From Nocardioides sp. SLBN-35 (GTDB lineage: Bacteria > Actinomycetota > Actinomycetes > Propionibacteriales > Nocardioidaceae): 64,000 nt of DNA. The translations under genes were made by a program, and so were the position numbers. Positions 29,574 to 40,293 of this stretch are shown in pieces (within the stretch, counting starts at the first letter, position 1; every line of letters starts with the position of its first letter). The notes beneath the pieces are model-generated. The model was not told the origin of the DNA and did not search any database. It saw only the letters and a program-made list of their open reading frames with translations. The stretch spans positions 2,914,001-2,978,000 of the forward strand of contig NZ_VFNU01000001.1 of NCBI RefSeq assembly GCF_006715725.1. Reading direction: 5' to 3'.

Positions 29574-30662
29574 GGGACGCGCCGCGTCCGGGGCAGTGGG
29601 CGAGCTGCACACCGGTTCGGCGTGGTTCGGGCGGCACGCCTCCACGGCTCGTGCGACGCACTCGACGACACGGTCGACGTCGGCCGGATCGGTGTCCCAC
29701 GCGGTCATCAGCCGCACCAGCCGGCGATCGCCGCGGCCACGCCAGGTCGTCAGCGCGACCTCCCGGGCGACCTGCTGGGCGACCGGGGCCGCGAGATCGG
29801 CGAAGACGGCGTTCGCCTCGGTGGGCACCGGCAGGGCGACATCGTCGAGCGGCGCGAGCCCGGCGGCCAGCCGCAGCGCCTGGTGGTTGGCGTGGTCCGC
29901 GTTGCGCCGCCACAGGTCGTCGTCGAGCAGGGCGAGGAGCTGGGCGGAGATGAACCGCGTCTTCGCCGGCAGCTGGCCGACGGCCTTGTGCAGGTAGTCG
30001 ATGCCGGGCACGGCGTCGGGATCCAGGATCACCACTCCGTCGCCGAGGAGTCCGCCGTTCTTGCTGGAGCCCAACGACACCACGTCGACGCCGACGGCGG
30101 TCGTGAGCTCGGCCCAGGAGACGCCGAGGGTGACGGCGGCGTTGGCGAGTCGCGCCCCGTCGAGGTGCACCGCGAGGCCGAGGTCGTGGGCCTCGGCACA
30201 CAGCGCCCGCAGGTCGGCGACCGAGTAGCAGGTGCCGAGCTCGGTGCTCTGGGTCAGCGACAGCACCGCCACCTGGGCGCGGTGCCGGTTGCCGTGGGCG
30301 AGGTGCTCGGCGAGGCGGCCCGGCCGGATCCGGCCGTCCGGCGACGGCGTCAGCACCAGCTTGAGCCCGGCCTTCTCAGGCGCCGCCGTCTCGTCGGTGT
30401 GGATGTGCGCGTCCTCGGCGCACAGCACCGACTCCCAGCGCCGCGTCATCGCCGACAGGGCCAGCAGGTTGGCGCCGGTGCCGTTGAAGACAGGGACGTA
30501 CGACGCCCGCGGCCCGAGCAGTTCGCGGAGTCGGCGCTCGGCCTCCCGGGTCCACGGGTCGGCGCCGTACGACGGCGCCCGGCCCCGGTTGGCCTCGGCC
30601 ACCGCGGCGAGCACCGCGGGATGGGCCGGGGCGGCGTGGTCACTGGCGAAGTCGAGGGTCAT
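29571..30662 (-). CDS. Low-specificity threonine aldolase / beta-eliminating lyase family
   Basis: 363 residues, PLP fold-type I. The start LDFASDHAAPAHPAVLAA and YGADPWTREAE match the family. The PLP-lysine motif is VVSLGSSKNGGLLGDG (Lys about residue 200), and VHLDGARLANA holds the PLP-binding Asp. Family enzymes cleave threonine or other beta-hydroxy amino acids to glycine plus an aldehyde. It is coupled to the HpcH/HpaI aldolase gene by a 4-nt overlap (30659-30662), so it belongs to the catabolic operon on this strand. The exact amino acid is unknown. Confidence 0.88.
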   Translation of the reverse strand: MTLDFASDHAAPAHPAVLAAVAEANRGRAPSYGADPWTREAERRLRELLGPRASYVPVFNGTGANLLALSAMTRRWESVLCAEDAHIHTDETAAPEKAGLKLVLTPSPDGRIRPGRLAEHLAHGNRHRAQVAVLSLTQSTELGTCYSVADLRALCAEAHDLGLAVHLDGARLANAAVTLGVSWAELTTAVGVDVVSLGSSKNGGLLGDGVVILDPDAVPGIDYLHKAVGQLPAKTRFISAQLLALLDDDLWRRNADHANHQALRLAAGLAPLDDVALPVPTEANAVFADLAAPVAQQVAREVALTTWRGRGDRRLVRLMTAWDTDPADVDRVVECVARAVEACRPNHAEPVCSSPTAPDAARP

Positions 30663-31396
30663 CGGGCGCCTCCGAAGGTGCGGGCGACCGCCGTGCCGAG
30701 CAGGCCGAGATCGGTGCCGAGGGCGACGAGGTCGAGGGGCGGCAGGGTCGCGGCGTGCTCCGCGGAGAGGGCGAACATCGCGAGCAGGCGGCCGGAGTTC
30801 CGGGTCCGGACGGACAGGCCCGCGACGGCGGCCAGCAGCTCGGGGCCGTCGGGACGCCAGCCGGACGAGCGGGCCAGGTCGATCGGGCCCACGAAGACGC
30901 CGCTGACGCCGTCGACGCCGAGGATCCCGGCGGCGGCGTCGAGCCCGGCGGCGGTCTCGACCATCGGCAGCACCAGCGGGTCGGGGAGGTCGTCGAGCGG
31001 CCCGGGCGCCCGGGCTGTCCGGTTGCGTCGGTAGCCGTCGCTGCGCACACCCTCGGGCGCGAACCGGGTCGCCGCGACGACGGCCTGCGCCTGGGCGGCG
31101 CTCTCGACGGCGGGCACCACGACCCCGCGGGCGCCGAGGTCGAGCGCGCGGCCGATGGCGGCGGGGTTGTGGTCGGCGGTCCGGACCAGCACGGGAGTGG
31201 CGTGGAGCTCGGCGCAGCGCAGCAGGTCCGGCAGGCCGGACTCGGCGATCTCGCCGTGCTGGAGGTCGATGCCGAGCCAGCGCGGCCGGGTCTCCTCGTC
31301 GGTGAGGACGGCGGCGAGCGCCGCGGCGCCGAGCACGGTGACCCAGAGCCCCGGCACGGGAACGGTGCCGGGGCTCTGGGGGAAGGTCTGACTCAC
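30659..31396 (-). CDS. HpcH/HpaI aldolase/citrate lyase family protein
   Basis: 245 residues, TIM barrel. GLWVTVLGAAAL at the N-terminus, WLGIDLQHGEIAE, LPMVETAAGLDAA (metal Glu) and VFVGPIDLARSSG (metal Asp) follow the class II pyruvate-aldolase pattern. These enzymes make or cleave C-C bonds of 2-oxo-hydroxy acids, giving pyruvate. The GTG at 31396 overlaps the racemase stop by 4 nt. Codons 6-18 form one arm and the loop of a perfect 16-bp hairpin (31342-31380), which may affect translation. Substrate unknown. Confidence 0.83.
   Translation of the reverse strand: MSQTFPQSPGTVPVPGLWVTVLGAAALAAVLTDEETRPRWLGIDLQHGEIAESGLPDLLRCAELHATPVLVRTADHNPAAIGRALDLGARGVVVPAVESAAQAQAVVAATRFAPEGVRSDGYRRNRTARAPGPLDDLPDPLVLPMVETAAGLDAAAGILGVDGVSGVFVGPIDLARSSGWRPDGPELLAAVAGLSVRTRNSGRLLAMFALSAEHAATLPPLDLVALGTDLGLLGTAVARTFGGAR
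31342..31380 (-). other. Perfect 16-bp hairpin at the start of the aldolase gene
   Basis: CCCAGAGCCCCGGCAC (31342-31357) pairs with 31365-31380 across a 7-nt loop. On the minus strand it begins 16 nt after the aldolase GTG and 13 nt after the racemase stop. It could attenuate or stall readthrough from the racemase gene, or act as a terminator if the true aldolase start is downstream. No T-tract is present. Confidence 0.6.
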
Positions 31397-32112
31397 GCGT
31401 TGCGGGCCTTCTCCGGCGGCACCATGTAGGTCGTGCGGCTCGGGAACAGGCCGAGCCGCACGCTGCTCTCCAGCCAGGAGATCGCCGCTCCGGTCGGGTC
31501 GACGACCGGGACCCGGTGGCCGGCCTCGGCGAGTGCCTCCCGGATCCGGTCGACGACGCCGAGCATGCCGGTGCAGCCGAGGACGATGACGTCGGCCTCC
31601 CCGGACTCGACCAGGTCGATGGCCTGCTCGGAGAGGCGCTGGATCATCAGCTCGTGGTCGTCGAGGCCGAGGACCGGGAGGTCGATGACCCGGATCGCGG
31701 AGATGCGGTCCTCCACGCCGTAGCGGCGCGCGAGGGAGCGCAGCATGGGCAGCACGTTCGGCAGCACGGTGATGATCGCGACCCGCTCGCCGTGGGCCAT
31801 CGCGGTGAAGATGGCTGGCTCGAAGCCGCCGACCACGGGTACGTCGATCACCTCGCGCGCCGCGTGCACGCCCGGGTCTCCGAAGCAGGTGATGAAGACG
31901 CCGTCGACGCCGTCGGCCTTGGCCTCGGCGATCCGGTCCAGGATGCCGGGCGCGGCGAGCGCCTCGTCGTACTCCGACTCGATGCTGGCCGTGCCGCGCA
32001 ACAGCGGTACGGCGTCGATCTTGGTGTCGGGCAGCGCCCAGGACGTGGCGTCGTCGAGGGCGGCCTGCAGGAAGGTGTCGCCGATCGCGGGCAGGATGAC
32101 TCGGATGTGCAT
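31393..32112 (-). CDS. Aspartate/glutamate/hydantoin racemase family protein
   Basis: 239 residues. The two catalytic cysteines of the family are in FITCFGDPGV (Cys76) and IVLGCTGM (Cys180). The start ATG 32112 (MHIRVILPAIG) has AGGAG 6 nt upstream. The family includes aspartate racemase, glutamate racemase, hydantoin racemase and maleate isomerase. The hydantoinase-like genes nearby favour a hydantoin racemase, but this is inference. It is coupled to the aldolase gene downstream. Confidence 0.85.
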   Translation of the reverse strand: MHIRVILPAIGDTFLQAALDDATSWALPDTKIDAVPLLRGTASIESEYDEALAAPGILDRIAEAKADGVDGVFITCFGDPGVHAAREVIDVPVVGGFEPAIFTAMAHGERVAIITVLPNVLPMLRSLARRYGVEDRISAIRVIDLPVLGLDDHELMIQRLSEQAIDLVESGEADVIVLGCTGMLGVVDRIREALAEAGHRVPVVDPTGAAISWLESSVRLGLFPSRTTYMVPPEKARNA

Positions 32113-32229
32113 GAAGGGCTCCTGTTGTTCGGGGACCTCCGACGCTAGGTCCGGGTCCCGGCCACGGGGCATGGGCGAGGTGCACAGACCCGGGGGAGCG
32201 GCTGGGCCGGTGGCCGCATCGGGACCGGC

Positions 32230-33750
32230 TCAGGCCCGCAGCGACCGGCAGGCCACCTGGAGCGCGAGCCGCTGGCTGGGGTCGTTGAGGTCGACGCCGA
32301 GCCGCTCGCGGATCTGTTGCAGCCGGGTGGTGATCGTGTTGCGGTGCACCCCGGTCGCGGCGGCCGTCTCGACCACGGACCCGCCACACTCGAGATAGGC
32401 GCGCAGGGTCGCGAGCAGGCCCTGGGACGCGGCATCCATCAGCGGAGCGAGCGCGGTCTCGGCGAAGGACCGGGTCACCTCCGACTCCTGCCAGGTGGCC
32501 AGCAGTCGCGCGACGCCGAGCTCGTCGGAGTGCTCGACGACGGGTCGGTAGTCGTGGCTCAGCGCCAGCAGCGCCGCATTGCGCGCCTCGTCGAGCGTCT
32601 CGACGAGGCCGCCGGGACCGCGGTGGGGACGCCCGATGCCGACCGCGATGCCGAGATCGCGGGGCATCGCGGCCGCCGCCCGGCGGACCCGCTGCAGCAC
32701 GGCGCGCGCGTCCGCGGTCGGCGGCTCGGCCTCCGCGGAGGACCAGGCCAGCCAGCGGTCGCCGTCGTCCTGGCAGGCGACCACGGCGATGCCCTGGGCG
32801 GCGAGCTCGGCCGCCCACCGGGCGCGGGCCCGCTCCCGCTCGCTGTCGTCGAGCCCGGTTCGGGGCACCGCGTGCAGACCGACATGCCACTGCTGCAGCT
32901 GCCAGCCCAGGGACACCGCGCTCTCCACGACGCCGCGGCTGACGCCGTCGCGGTGCGCGACGATCTCGGCGAGGGTCTGCCGCTCGACGAGAGCGTCGTG
33001 CCGGCTCTGTGCCCGCTGCGTCGTGAGCCAGCTGCGCACGTGGGGCTCGGCGACGGCGAGGGCGCTGGCGACCTGGTTCATCCGGCCGTGGGAGGGCAGG
33101 GGGAGCCGGCAGCCCAGCCAGGCCGTGACTCGCGGGCTGTCGGGGTCGTGCACCGGATGTACCAGGCAGCCGTCGTCGCGCTGGGGGATGGCCCGGTCCA
33201 GGTGGATGTCCGGGGGGAGCTCCACCTCGGGACCGACCAGGCTGCGTCCGTCGGCGGTCAGCATCGCCACCGCGATGCCGAGCTCGTCGGCGACGGCGCC
33301 GAGGATCTCCGGCGCGGTGTGCCGGCCGTGGATCCGGCGGACCACCCGGTTCACCACCCGCGCCTCGGCGAGCTCCGGTGCCCGCACCCGCACGGTCAGC
33401 TCCTGCAGCACCTGCACCGGGCGGCCGTGCGGCAGCCACACCAGGGGTACGGCGAGCCGGTCGGCGAGCCGGCTGGTGGCCAGCAGCGGCAGCTCGGCCT
33501 GGGCGATGACGAGCAGCCCGGCGACCCCCGCGTCGTGGGCCCGGCGCACCAGCGCGTCGAGCCGGTACGCCGGGGCGACCGCCTCCGGGCGGCACAGCAG
33601 CAGGCTGTCAGCGACGGCCTCGGGGTCGTCGGCGTCGTACCAGGCGACATCGAGGACCAGCCGCTCCAGGCCGGCGGCGCCCGCGACCACCCGGGCGTCG
33701 CGCAGCTCCGGCTCGCCCAACAGGTCCGCGACCCGCAGCGTCTCGCTCAT
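32230..33750 (-). CDS. PucR family transcriptional regulator
   Basis: 506 residues. The N-terminal PucR-type sensor domain (about 1-125) has VADLLGEPELRDARVVAGAAG. A middle CdaR/GGDEF-like domain spans about 290-410. The C-terminal helix-turn-helix is at about 440-500 (LECGGSVVETAAATGVHRNT). PucR proteins activate purine, allantoin and other nitrogen-compound catabolism genes. It overlaps the DUF917 gene by 4 nt on the same strand, so it is in the first half of the minus-strand operon. It probably controls this cluster. Confidence 0.88.
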   Translation of the reverse strand: MSETLRVADLLGEPELRDARVVAGAAGLERLVLDVAWYDADDPEAVADSLLLCRPEAVAPAYRLDALVRRAHDAGVAGLLVIAQAELPLLATSRLADRLAVPLVWLPHGRPVQVLQELTVRVRAPELAEARVVNRVVRRIHGRHTAPEILGAVADELGIAVAMLTADGRSLVGPEVELPPDIHLDRAIPQRDDGCLVHPVHDPDSPRVTAWLGCRLPLPSHGRMNQVASALAVAEPHVRSWLTTQRAQSRHDALVERQTLAEIVAHRDGVSRGVVESAVSLGWQLQQWHVGLHAVPRTGLDDSERERARARWAAELAAQGIAVVACQDDGDRWLAWSSAEAEPPTADARAVLQRVRRAAAAMPRDLGIAVGIGRPHRGPGGLVETLDEARNAALLALSHDYRPVVEHSDELGVARLLATWQESEVTRSFAETALAPLMDAASQGLLATLRAYLECGGSVVETAAATGVHRNTITTRLQQIRERLGVDLNDPSQRLALQVACRSLRA

Positions 33751-34799
33751 CGTTCCTCCGTCTCGACCAGGCCGAAGGCACTCGGCCCGACCAGGTGGCG
33801 GGCGCTCTCGGGCCAGGCGTGCAGCGCCGGCAGTGAGCAGACGACGACCGCCTGCCCGACCCGGACCTCCTCGACCTGGAGCGGGCGCCGGCTGCGGTTG
33901 TCGAGGACCGCGACGACGTCGGGCGTCAGCGCGCCCGGCACGCCGTCGACGGTCGTCGCCAGGAACTCCTCCTGGTGGTCGACCCGCACGACCGCGCCGT
34001 CGCCGCCGTCGATCACGGTCAGCGTCCCGGGGGCGTCGCTGCTGCGCGGGACGATCTCCTCGACCCGGCCGACCCCGTGCAGCCGGGCGCCGAGGTCGGC
34101 GATGAGCACGGGCAGCGCGGCGGATCGGGCGGCCAGGAACCGGCGACCGAGCTCGATGCAGGCGCTGACGCTGCCACGCACGCCCATCCGGTCGAGGTCG
34201 CCGGCGGCGATCGGGTAGCCCGCGACCGAGGCGGCTCCGCCCATGCCGGCGGTGATGCCCGCCAGGATCGGCTCGACCGCCCGTGGCCCCATCAGCGGTA
34301 CGACGACCACGTCGCCCGCGGGGCTGGCCACCGCGAGGGGAACCGGCGCGACTCCGTTGAGGGCCAGTGTGTTCTGGGTGAGCCTCGGGAAGGCGCGGCC
34401 CATCAGGTCGCCGTCGACGAACGGCAGGCCGAGCTCGATGGCGCCGATCGCGCCGACGAGGGCGTTGAGTCCGCCGATCTCGAAGGCGGCGGCGGCGCGG
34501 ATCGGCCCCATGACCTGCTCGGCGACGGCGGCCGCCGCCCGGGCCAGGTCGACCGGGCTGAGCAGGCGCTCGGAGATCACGTCCGGGGAGCCGACGGCGC
34601 CGGTGTGGACCACGATGCCGTCAGGCGCGAGGTCCGCGGCGGGCACCAGCCGCAGGGAGCGGTCCGCGAGCAGGTGCCGGAGGAGGTGGGCCCCGACCCG
34701 CACGTCGCCCCCGCCGCCCGCGCCGAGGACCGCGGCGCCGGCGGCGAAGGCGTCGACGTCCTCGCGCTCGATACGGCGCTCGATACGGCGCTCAGCCAT
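33747..34799 (-). CDS. DUF917 (S-methyl thiohydantoin desulfurase-like) protein, copy 1
   Basis: 350 residues. VLGAGGGGDVRVGA (about 24-37), the GGLNALVGAIG region and VDGDLMGRAFPRL (about 127-139) are the family signature. The Pfam family formerly DUF917 is now named after S-methyl thiohydantoin desulfurase, which acts in ergothioneine breakdown (from memory). It overlaps the HyuA-like gene start-to-stop by 8 nt. A second member lies at 41856. The two copies share the fold but are clearly diverged. Confidence 0.83.
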   Translation of the reverse strand: MAERRIERRIEREDVDAFAAGAAVLGAGGGGDVRVGAHLLRHLLADRSLRLVPAADLAPDGIVVHTGAVGSPDVISERLLSPVDLARAAAAVAEQVMGPIRAAAAFEIGGLNALVGAIGAIELGLPFVDGDLMGRAFPRLTQNTLALNGVAPVPLAVASPAGDVVVVPLMGPRAVEPILAGITAGMGGAASVAGYPIAAGDLDRMGVRGSVSACIELGRRFLAARSAALPVLIADLGARLHGVGRVEEIVPRSSDAPGTLTVIDGGDGAVVRVDHQEEFLATTVDGVPGALTPDVVAVLDNRSRRPLQVEEVRVGQAVVVCSLPALHAWPESARHLVGPSAFGLVETEER

Positions 34800-36378
34800 G
34801 GCGCAGCTCCGGCGGCGGGTCCTGGAGGGCCAGCTCGCCGACGGCCTTCACCCGCACCCGGTAGGCCTCGCCGGGCAGGTAGTTGAGGGGAAGCCGGACG
34901 GTGTCGACGACCTGCACCGTGCTCGGCCGGGCCCCGGCGGCGATGGCGCGGTCGACCGCCTCCTGGGCGGCGGCCTCGACGGCGTCGCGCGCCCCTGTGC
35001 CGGTGACGGTGACCACCCGGTCGACCTCGCCGCTGACGCGCGCGACGGCCGCGCCGACCGCGTTGGCGACCTCGTGGTGATCGGGCCGGAGCACCTCGGC
35101 GACCTCGGGCAGGTCGTCGGGGACGATGGCACCGCCGCCGCCGACCACGACCGCGGTCACCGGGTCGACCGAGAGCCGCATCCGGTCGACGGCGTCCGCG
35201 ACGGACTGCCGGACCCCTCCCAGCACGGCGTCGACCAGGGGGCGCGGCACACCGCGGGTCAGGCTGCGGTCGCCGAGGTCGCACCGTCCGGCCGCGACCG
35301 CGATGTCGGTCGCGGTGAGGACGTCGCCGCCGAAGACGAGGGCGTCCTGGCGCAGGCGGAGGCCGACGCTGCGCGGGCCCAGGGTCGGTCGCTCCGCCGA
35401 CCCGCCCACGACGCTGCCGCCGCCGAAGCTCAGCGAGATCACGTCAGGCATCCGGACGTTGGTCGGTACCAGCGCGACGCTGACGTCGTCGGGAGCCTCG
35501 CGCGGATAGCCCTGCTCCAGCACGCCGATGTCGACGGTCGTGCCGCCGACATCGATGACGGTGCAGGTGCTCCGGCCCGCGAGCACGGCCGCGCCGCGCA
35601 TCGAGTTCGCGGGGCCGGACGCGAGCGTCGTGACGGGGAACCGGCGGGCGTACTCGACGCCCATCAGCGCGCCGTCGTTGCTGCTGAGGAAGATCGGCGC
35701 GTCGACCCGAGCGGCCCGTACGGCGGCGACGAGGCCGTCGGTGACGCGCTCGGCGAGCTCGCGCAGGGCGGCGTTGATCGCGGTCGCGTTCTCCCGCTCG
35801 AGCAGGCCGAGCGTCCCGATCTCGTGGGACAGGCTGACCGGCGCGTCGGGCAGCTCCTCGGCCAGGATCTGCGCCGCGGCCAGCTCCAGGTCGGGGGCGA
35901 CGGGGGAGAAGACCGACGAGATGGCGTAGGACCGGGCGCCGGCGTGGTGGGCGGCGTCCAGCGCGGCGCGGAACTCGGCAGGGTCGAACGGCGCGATCAG
36001 CCGGCCGTCGTACTCGTGACCGCCGTGGCACAGGAAGACGTGACCGCCGACCGACGCGCGGAGCCGCTCCGGCCAGCCCGACAGCGGGGGCACCGCGGCG
36101 GCCGCCGGCAGGCCGAGGCGGATGACGGCGGTCGGTGCGAGGTGGGAGCCGTCGACCAGCGCGTTGAGGAAGTGCGTCGTGCCGATCATCACGGCCGCGA
36201 CCTCGCGCGCCAGGCCGGGCCGGGAGGCGACCACGGCGCTGATGGCGCGGGCGATGCCGGTGGTGACGTCGGCGGTGGACGCCTCCTTGGCGCTGGCGAC
36301 GACGGTGTCGCCAGCGAGCAGCACCGCGTCGGTGTTGGTTCCGCCGACGTCGATGCCCAGGCGCAGCACGCGGTCCAC
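34792..36378 (-). CDS. HyuA-like hydantoinase/oxoprolinase family protein, copy 1
   Basis: 528 residues. The actin-like ATPase signatures are LRLGIDVGGTNTDAVLL (about 4-20) and VIDVGGTTVDIGVLEQG (about 270-286). IGTTHFLNALVDG lies near residue 67. The family performs ATP-dependent opening of 5-oxoproline or hydantoin-like rings, usually with a partner subunit; here the partner is the overlapping DUF917 protein. The GTG at 36378 has TAGGCT 7 nt upstream. It is the first gene of the minus-strand operon, divergent from the ABC importer. Confidence 0.88.
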   Translation of the reverse strand: MDRVLRLGIDVGGTNTDAVLLAGDTVVASAKEASTADVTTGIARAISAVVASRPGLAREVAAVMIGTTHFLNALVDGSHLAPTAVIRLGLPAAAAVPPLSGWPERLRASVGGHVFLCHGGHEYDGRLIAPFDPAEFRAALDAAHHAGARSYAISSVFSPVAPDLELAAAQILAEELPDAPVSLSHEIGTLGLLERENATAINAALRELAERVTDGLVAAVRAARVDAPIFLSSNDGALMGVEYARRFPVTTLASGPANSMRGAAVLAGRSTCTVIDVGGTTVDIGVLEQGYPREAPDDVSVALVPTNVRMPDVISLSFGGGSVVGGSAERPTLGPRSVGLRLRQDALVFGGDVLTATDIAVAAGRCDLGDRSLTRGVPRPLVDAVLGGVRQSVADAVDRMRLSVDPVTAVVVGGGGAIVPDDLPEVAEVLRPDHHEVANAVGAAVARVSGEVDRVVTVTGTGARDAVEAAAQEAVDRAIAAGARPSTVQVVDTVRLPLNYLPGEAYRVRVKAVGELALQDPPPELRHG

Positions 36379-36633
36379 GAGCGGCAGCCTAGTGATGCGG
36401 GGTGGGCGCTGACCATGCATCCCGCACAGCACTCTCGGAGGTCGCTGGGCTGGTTGCACAGTCGTGTGACGGCCGTCGCGGCGCAGTAGACCGGATCGTG
36501 GGCGACGGTGCGGGCGCAGATCGGGCGATGTGCTCAGTGCGGGACGCGACGCAGTGCTCAATGCCTCCTGTGCCCGGGGGCCGGCGGGACTTGACTGCCG
36601 CCACACCGAACAGCCCCTCCACCGGGAGACATC
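36379..36633. promoter_or_regulatory. Divergent promoter region between HyuA copy 1 and the ABC importer
   Basis: 255 bp without a gene. It holds the minus-strand -10 box TAGGCT (36386-36391). A direct repeat GTGCTCARTGC occurs at 36530-36540 and 36554-36564, 24 bp apart. An imperfect inverted repeat TGCGGG/CCCGCA surrounds about 36395-36427. The repeats are candidate operators for the PucR regulator. No clear -10 for the plus-strand genes was found, although TTGACT (36591-36596) resembles a -35 box. Confidence 0.4.
36386..36391 (-). promoter_or_regulatory. -10 box TAGGCT for HyuA copy 1
   Basis: Minus-strand TAGGCT, 7 nt, GTG 36378. Confidence 0.45.
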
Positions 36634-37689
36634 ATGAACCGTCCACTCCTCCTCGCTCTCGCCACCTCGGCCACGCTCGCCATCACCGCGTGCAGCAGCG
36701 GCTCGACCGGCGGCTCCGGGAACGGCGCCGCCGCCCCCGAGGTCAAGGCCGCGACCATCGACGCCTCGGGCCCGCTGGCCGGCAAGACCGTCACCTACAT
36801 CGACGGCTTGCCCGGCAACGCCCTCATGGAGGGCATCGCCCAGGGGCTCGCGACCGAGCTGAACGCCCAGGGCGCGAAAGTCGTCGACGTCTACCAGACG
36901 AACGCGCAGAACCAGCTGGACCTCGCCGTCGCCAACCAGCGCATCCAGGAGGCGATCGCGCAGGACGTCGACGCCATCGTCGCCTTCCCGCTCGACGTGA
37001 ACTCGATCAGCCCCGGCGTCGCGGCCGCCAAGAAGGCCGGCATCCCGCTGTTCATCTTCCAGGACCTCGGTGGCCTGGACGTGACCGGCAAGCTCGCCTT
37101 CCCCGACGAGGAGCGGGGTCGCGACACCGGCAAGGCACTCGCGGAGATCGTCGGCGGAGAGGGAGAGGCGACGGTCCTCTCGGGCATCCCCACCGACAAC
37201 ATCGAGAACGCCGTGGCCGGCGCCGTCGAGGGGCTCGAAGCCGGCGGACTGAAGATCGTGGGCGACCCCGCCAACCAGCGCAACCTCAAGGACGACGCTC
37301 CCGGCGCCCAGCAGATCGCGCAGGGCATCTTCGCCCAGCACCCCGACCTCGACGCCCTCGTCGTCTACAACTCGGCCTCCGCGACCGGCGCGATCGCCGC
37401 CGCCAAGCAGGCCGGCATGCTCGACCAGGTCAAGATCGCGACGATGGCCGGCGAGGACGCCAACATCGAGCAGCTCAGGACCGGCGAGCTGGCGCTGTCG
37501 TACGACTTCGACGGCACCAACTACGGCAAGGAGATGGCGCAGCTGGTCGCGCGCTCGCTCGAGGGGGAGCAGCTCGACAACGAGGTCGTCGAGGCGCCGC
37601 TGGGCAAGATCTTCACGCAGGACAACGTGGCCGACTTCGTGCCGTGGCCCGAGCGCATCCAGTACGTCGAGCTCCCGCACACCTACTGA
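36634..37689 (+). CDS. ABC transporter substrate-binding lipoprotein, ribose type
   Basis: 351 residues. A type II signal peptide ends in the lipobox LAITAC with Cys20. The periplasmic-binding-protein type 1 fold follows (VTYIDGLPGNALMEGIAQGL, IQEAIAQDVDAIVAFPLD, QHPDLDALVVYNSASATGAI). It is anchored outside the membrane and feeds the RbsA/RbsC-type importer encoded next. RBS GGGAGA lies 7 nt before ATG 36634. Related proteins bind sugars, nucleosides or purines. The hydantoinase context favours a nitrogen heterocycle or its glycoside; the ligand is not known. Confidence 0.9.
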   Translation: MNRPLLLALATSATLAITACSSGSTGGSGNGAAAPEVKAATIDASGPLAGKTVTYIDGLPGNALMEGIAQGLATELNAQGAKVVDVYQTNAQNQLDLAVANQRIQEAIAQDVDAIVAFPLDVNSISPGVAAAKKAGIPLFIFQDLGGLDVTGKLAFPDEERGRDTGKALAEIVGGEGEATVLSGIPTDNIENAVAGAVEGLEAGGLKIVGDPANQRNLKDDAPGAQQIAQGIFAQHPDLDALVVYNSASATGAIAAAKQAGMLDQVKIATMAGEDANIEQLRTGELALSYDFDGTNYGKEMAQLVARSLEGEQLDNEVVEAPLGKIFTQDNVADFVPWPERIQYVELPHTY

Positions 37690-37699
37690 GGCGCCGGCC

Positions 37700-39255
<1,556 letters not shown>

Positions 39256-39259
<4 letters not shown>

Positions 39260-40251
39260 CTGCCGTGACCGCTCCCGTGGAGCCCTCCGGCTCGGGCAGC
39301 CCGCTGCTCGACCGGGTCCGCGCCCTCCCGCCGACGCTGCGCCAGCAGACCCTGTTCGGCCTGATCCTGCTCGCGATGTTCCTGGGCTCGATGCCGTTCG
39401 TCGCCCAGATGCGGGACGCCGACTTCCTGATGCTCCAGCTCGCGACCTACTCCGCCGTGCTGGTCATGGCGCTGGGGCAGACGTTCGTCGTCCTCCAGGT
39501 CGGCTTCGACCTGTCGACCGGAGCGGTCCAGGGCTTCACCGGGGGACTGGTCTACCTGCTGGTCGGCCACGGCTTCACCGACGGCCTCATGATCGTCGTG
39601 TGCCTGCTCGCGGCCACCGCGATCGGCGCGGTCGTGCACGGCCTGCTGATCACCCGGGCCCGGATGAACTACTTCATCGTCACGCTGGCGACGTACACGA
39701 TCCTGCCGAGCCTGCTGCGGGTGATCCTCGACGGCGCCAGCAAGCCGGTCCACAGCCCCGCGCTGGACACCCTTGCCAACGGCGAGGTGCTCGGCATCCG
39801 CACCCCGATCGTGGTCGCCGCTGTCGTGTTCGCACTGCTGTGGGTGGTGCTCAACCGCACCGTGTTCGGCCGCAACGTGTACGCCGTCGGCAGCAACCGC
39901 GAGGCCGCCCGCCTCGCCGGGCTCCCGGTCACCGCGATCACCATGGCCTGCTACGGCATCTGCTCGCTGTGCGCCGGTGTCGCCGGCCTGCTGCTGCTCG
40001 GGAACCTCGGCGCCGCGGACCCCTCGGCCGGGCTCGGCAACGAGTTCTTCGCCCTCACCGCGGTCCTTCTCGGCGGGACCCGGTTCTCGGGCGGCCAGGG
40101 CAGCCTGTTCGGCACCCTGCTCGGGATCCTGTTCCTCGTCGTCCTCGCCAACATCCTGCTGCTCAGTGGGATGCCCCAGTTCTGGATCGGCGCCGTGCAG
40201 GGCGTCGTCCTCCTCGTCGCCGTCGGCATCGACCGCGCCCGGCGCGACTGA
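39256..40251 (+). CDS. ABC transporter permease, RbsC-like
   Basis: 331 residues, about nine to ten membrane helices. Family signatures are VMALGQTFVVLQVGFDLSTG (about 73-92), the conserved GSNREAARLAGLPV (about 212-225) and the late GGTRFSGGQGSLFGTLLG (about 275-292). It forms the channel of the ribose-type importer. It is coupled to the ATPase gene and followed after 42 bp by HyuA copy 2. Confidence 0.92.
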
Positions 40252-40293
40252 CCCTGCGCATCCGCGCGTCCACACCCTCGAGAGGAAGTCCCC

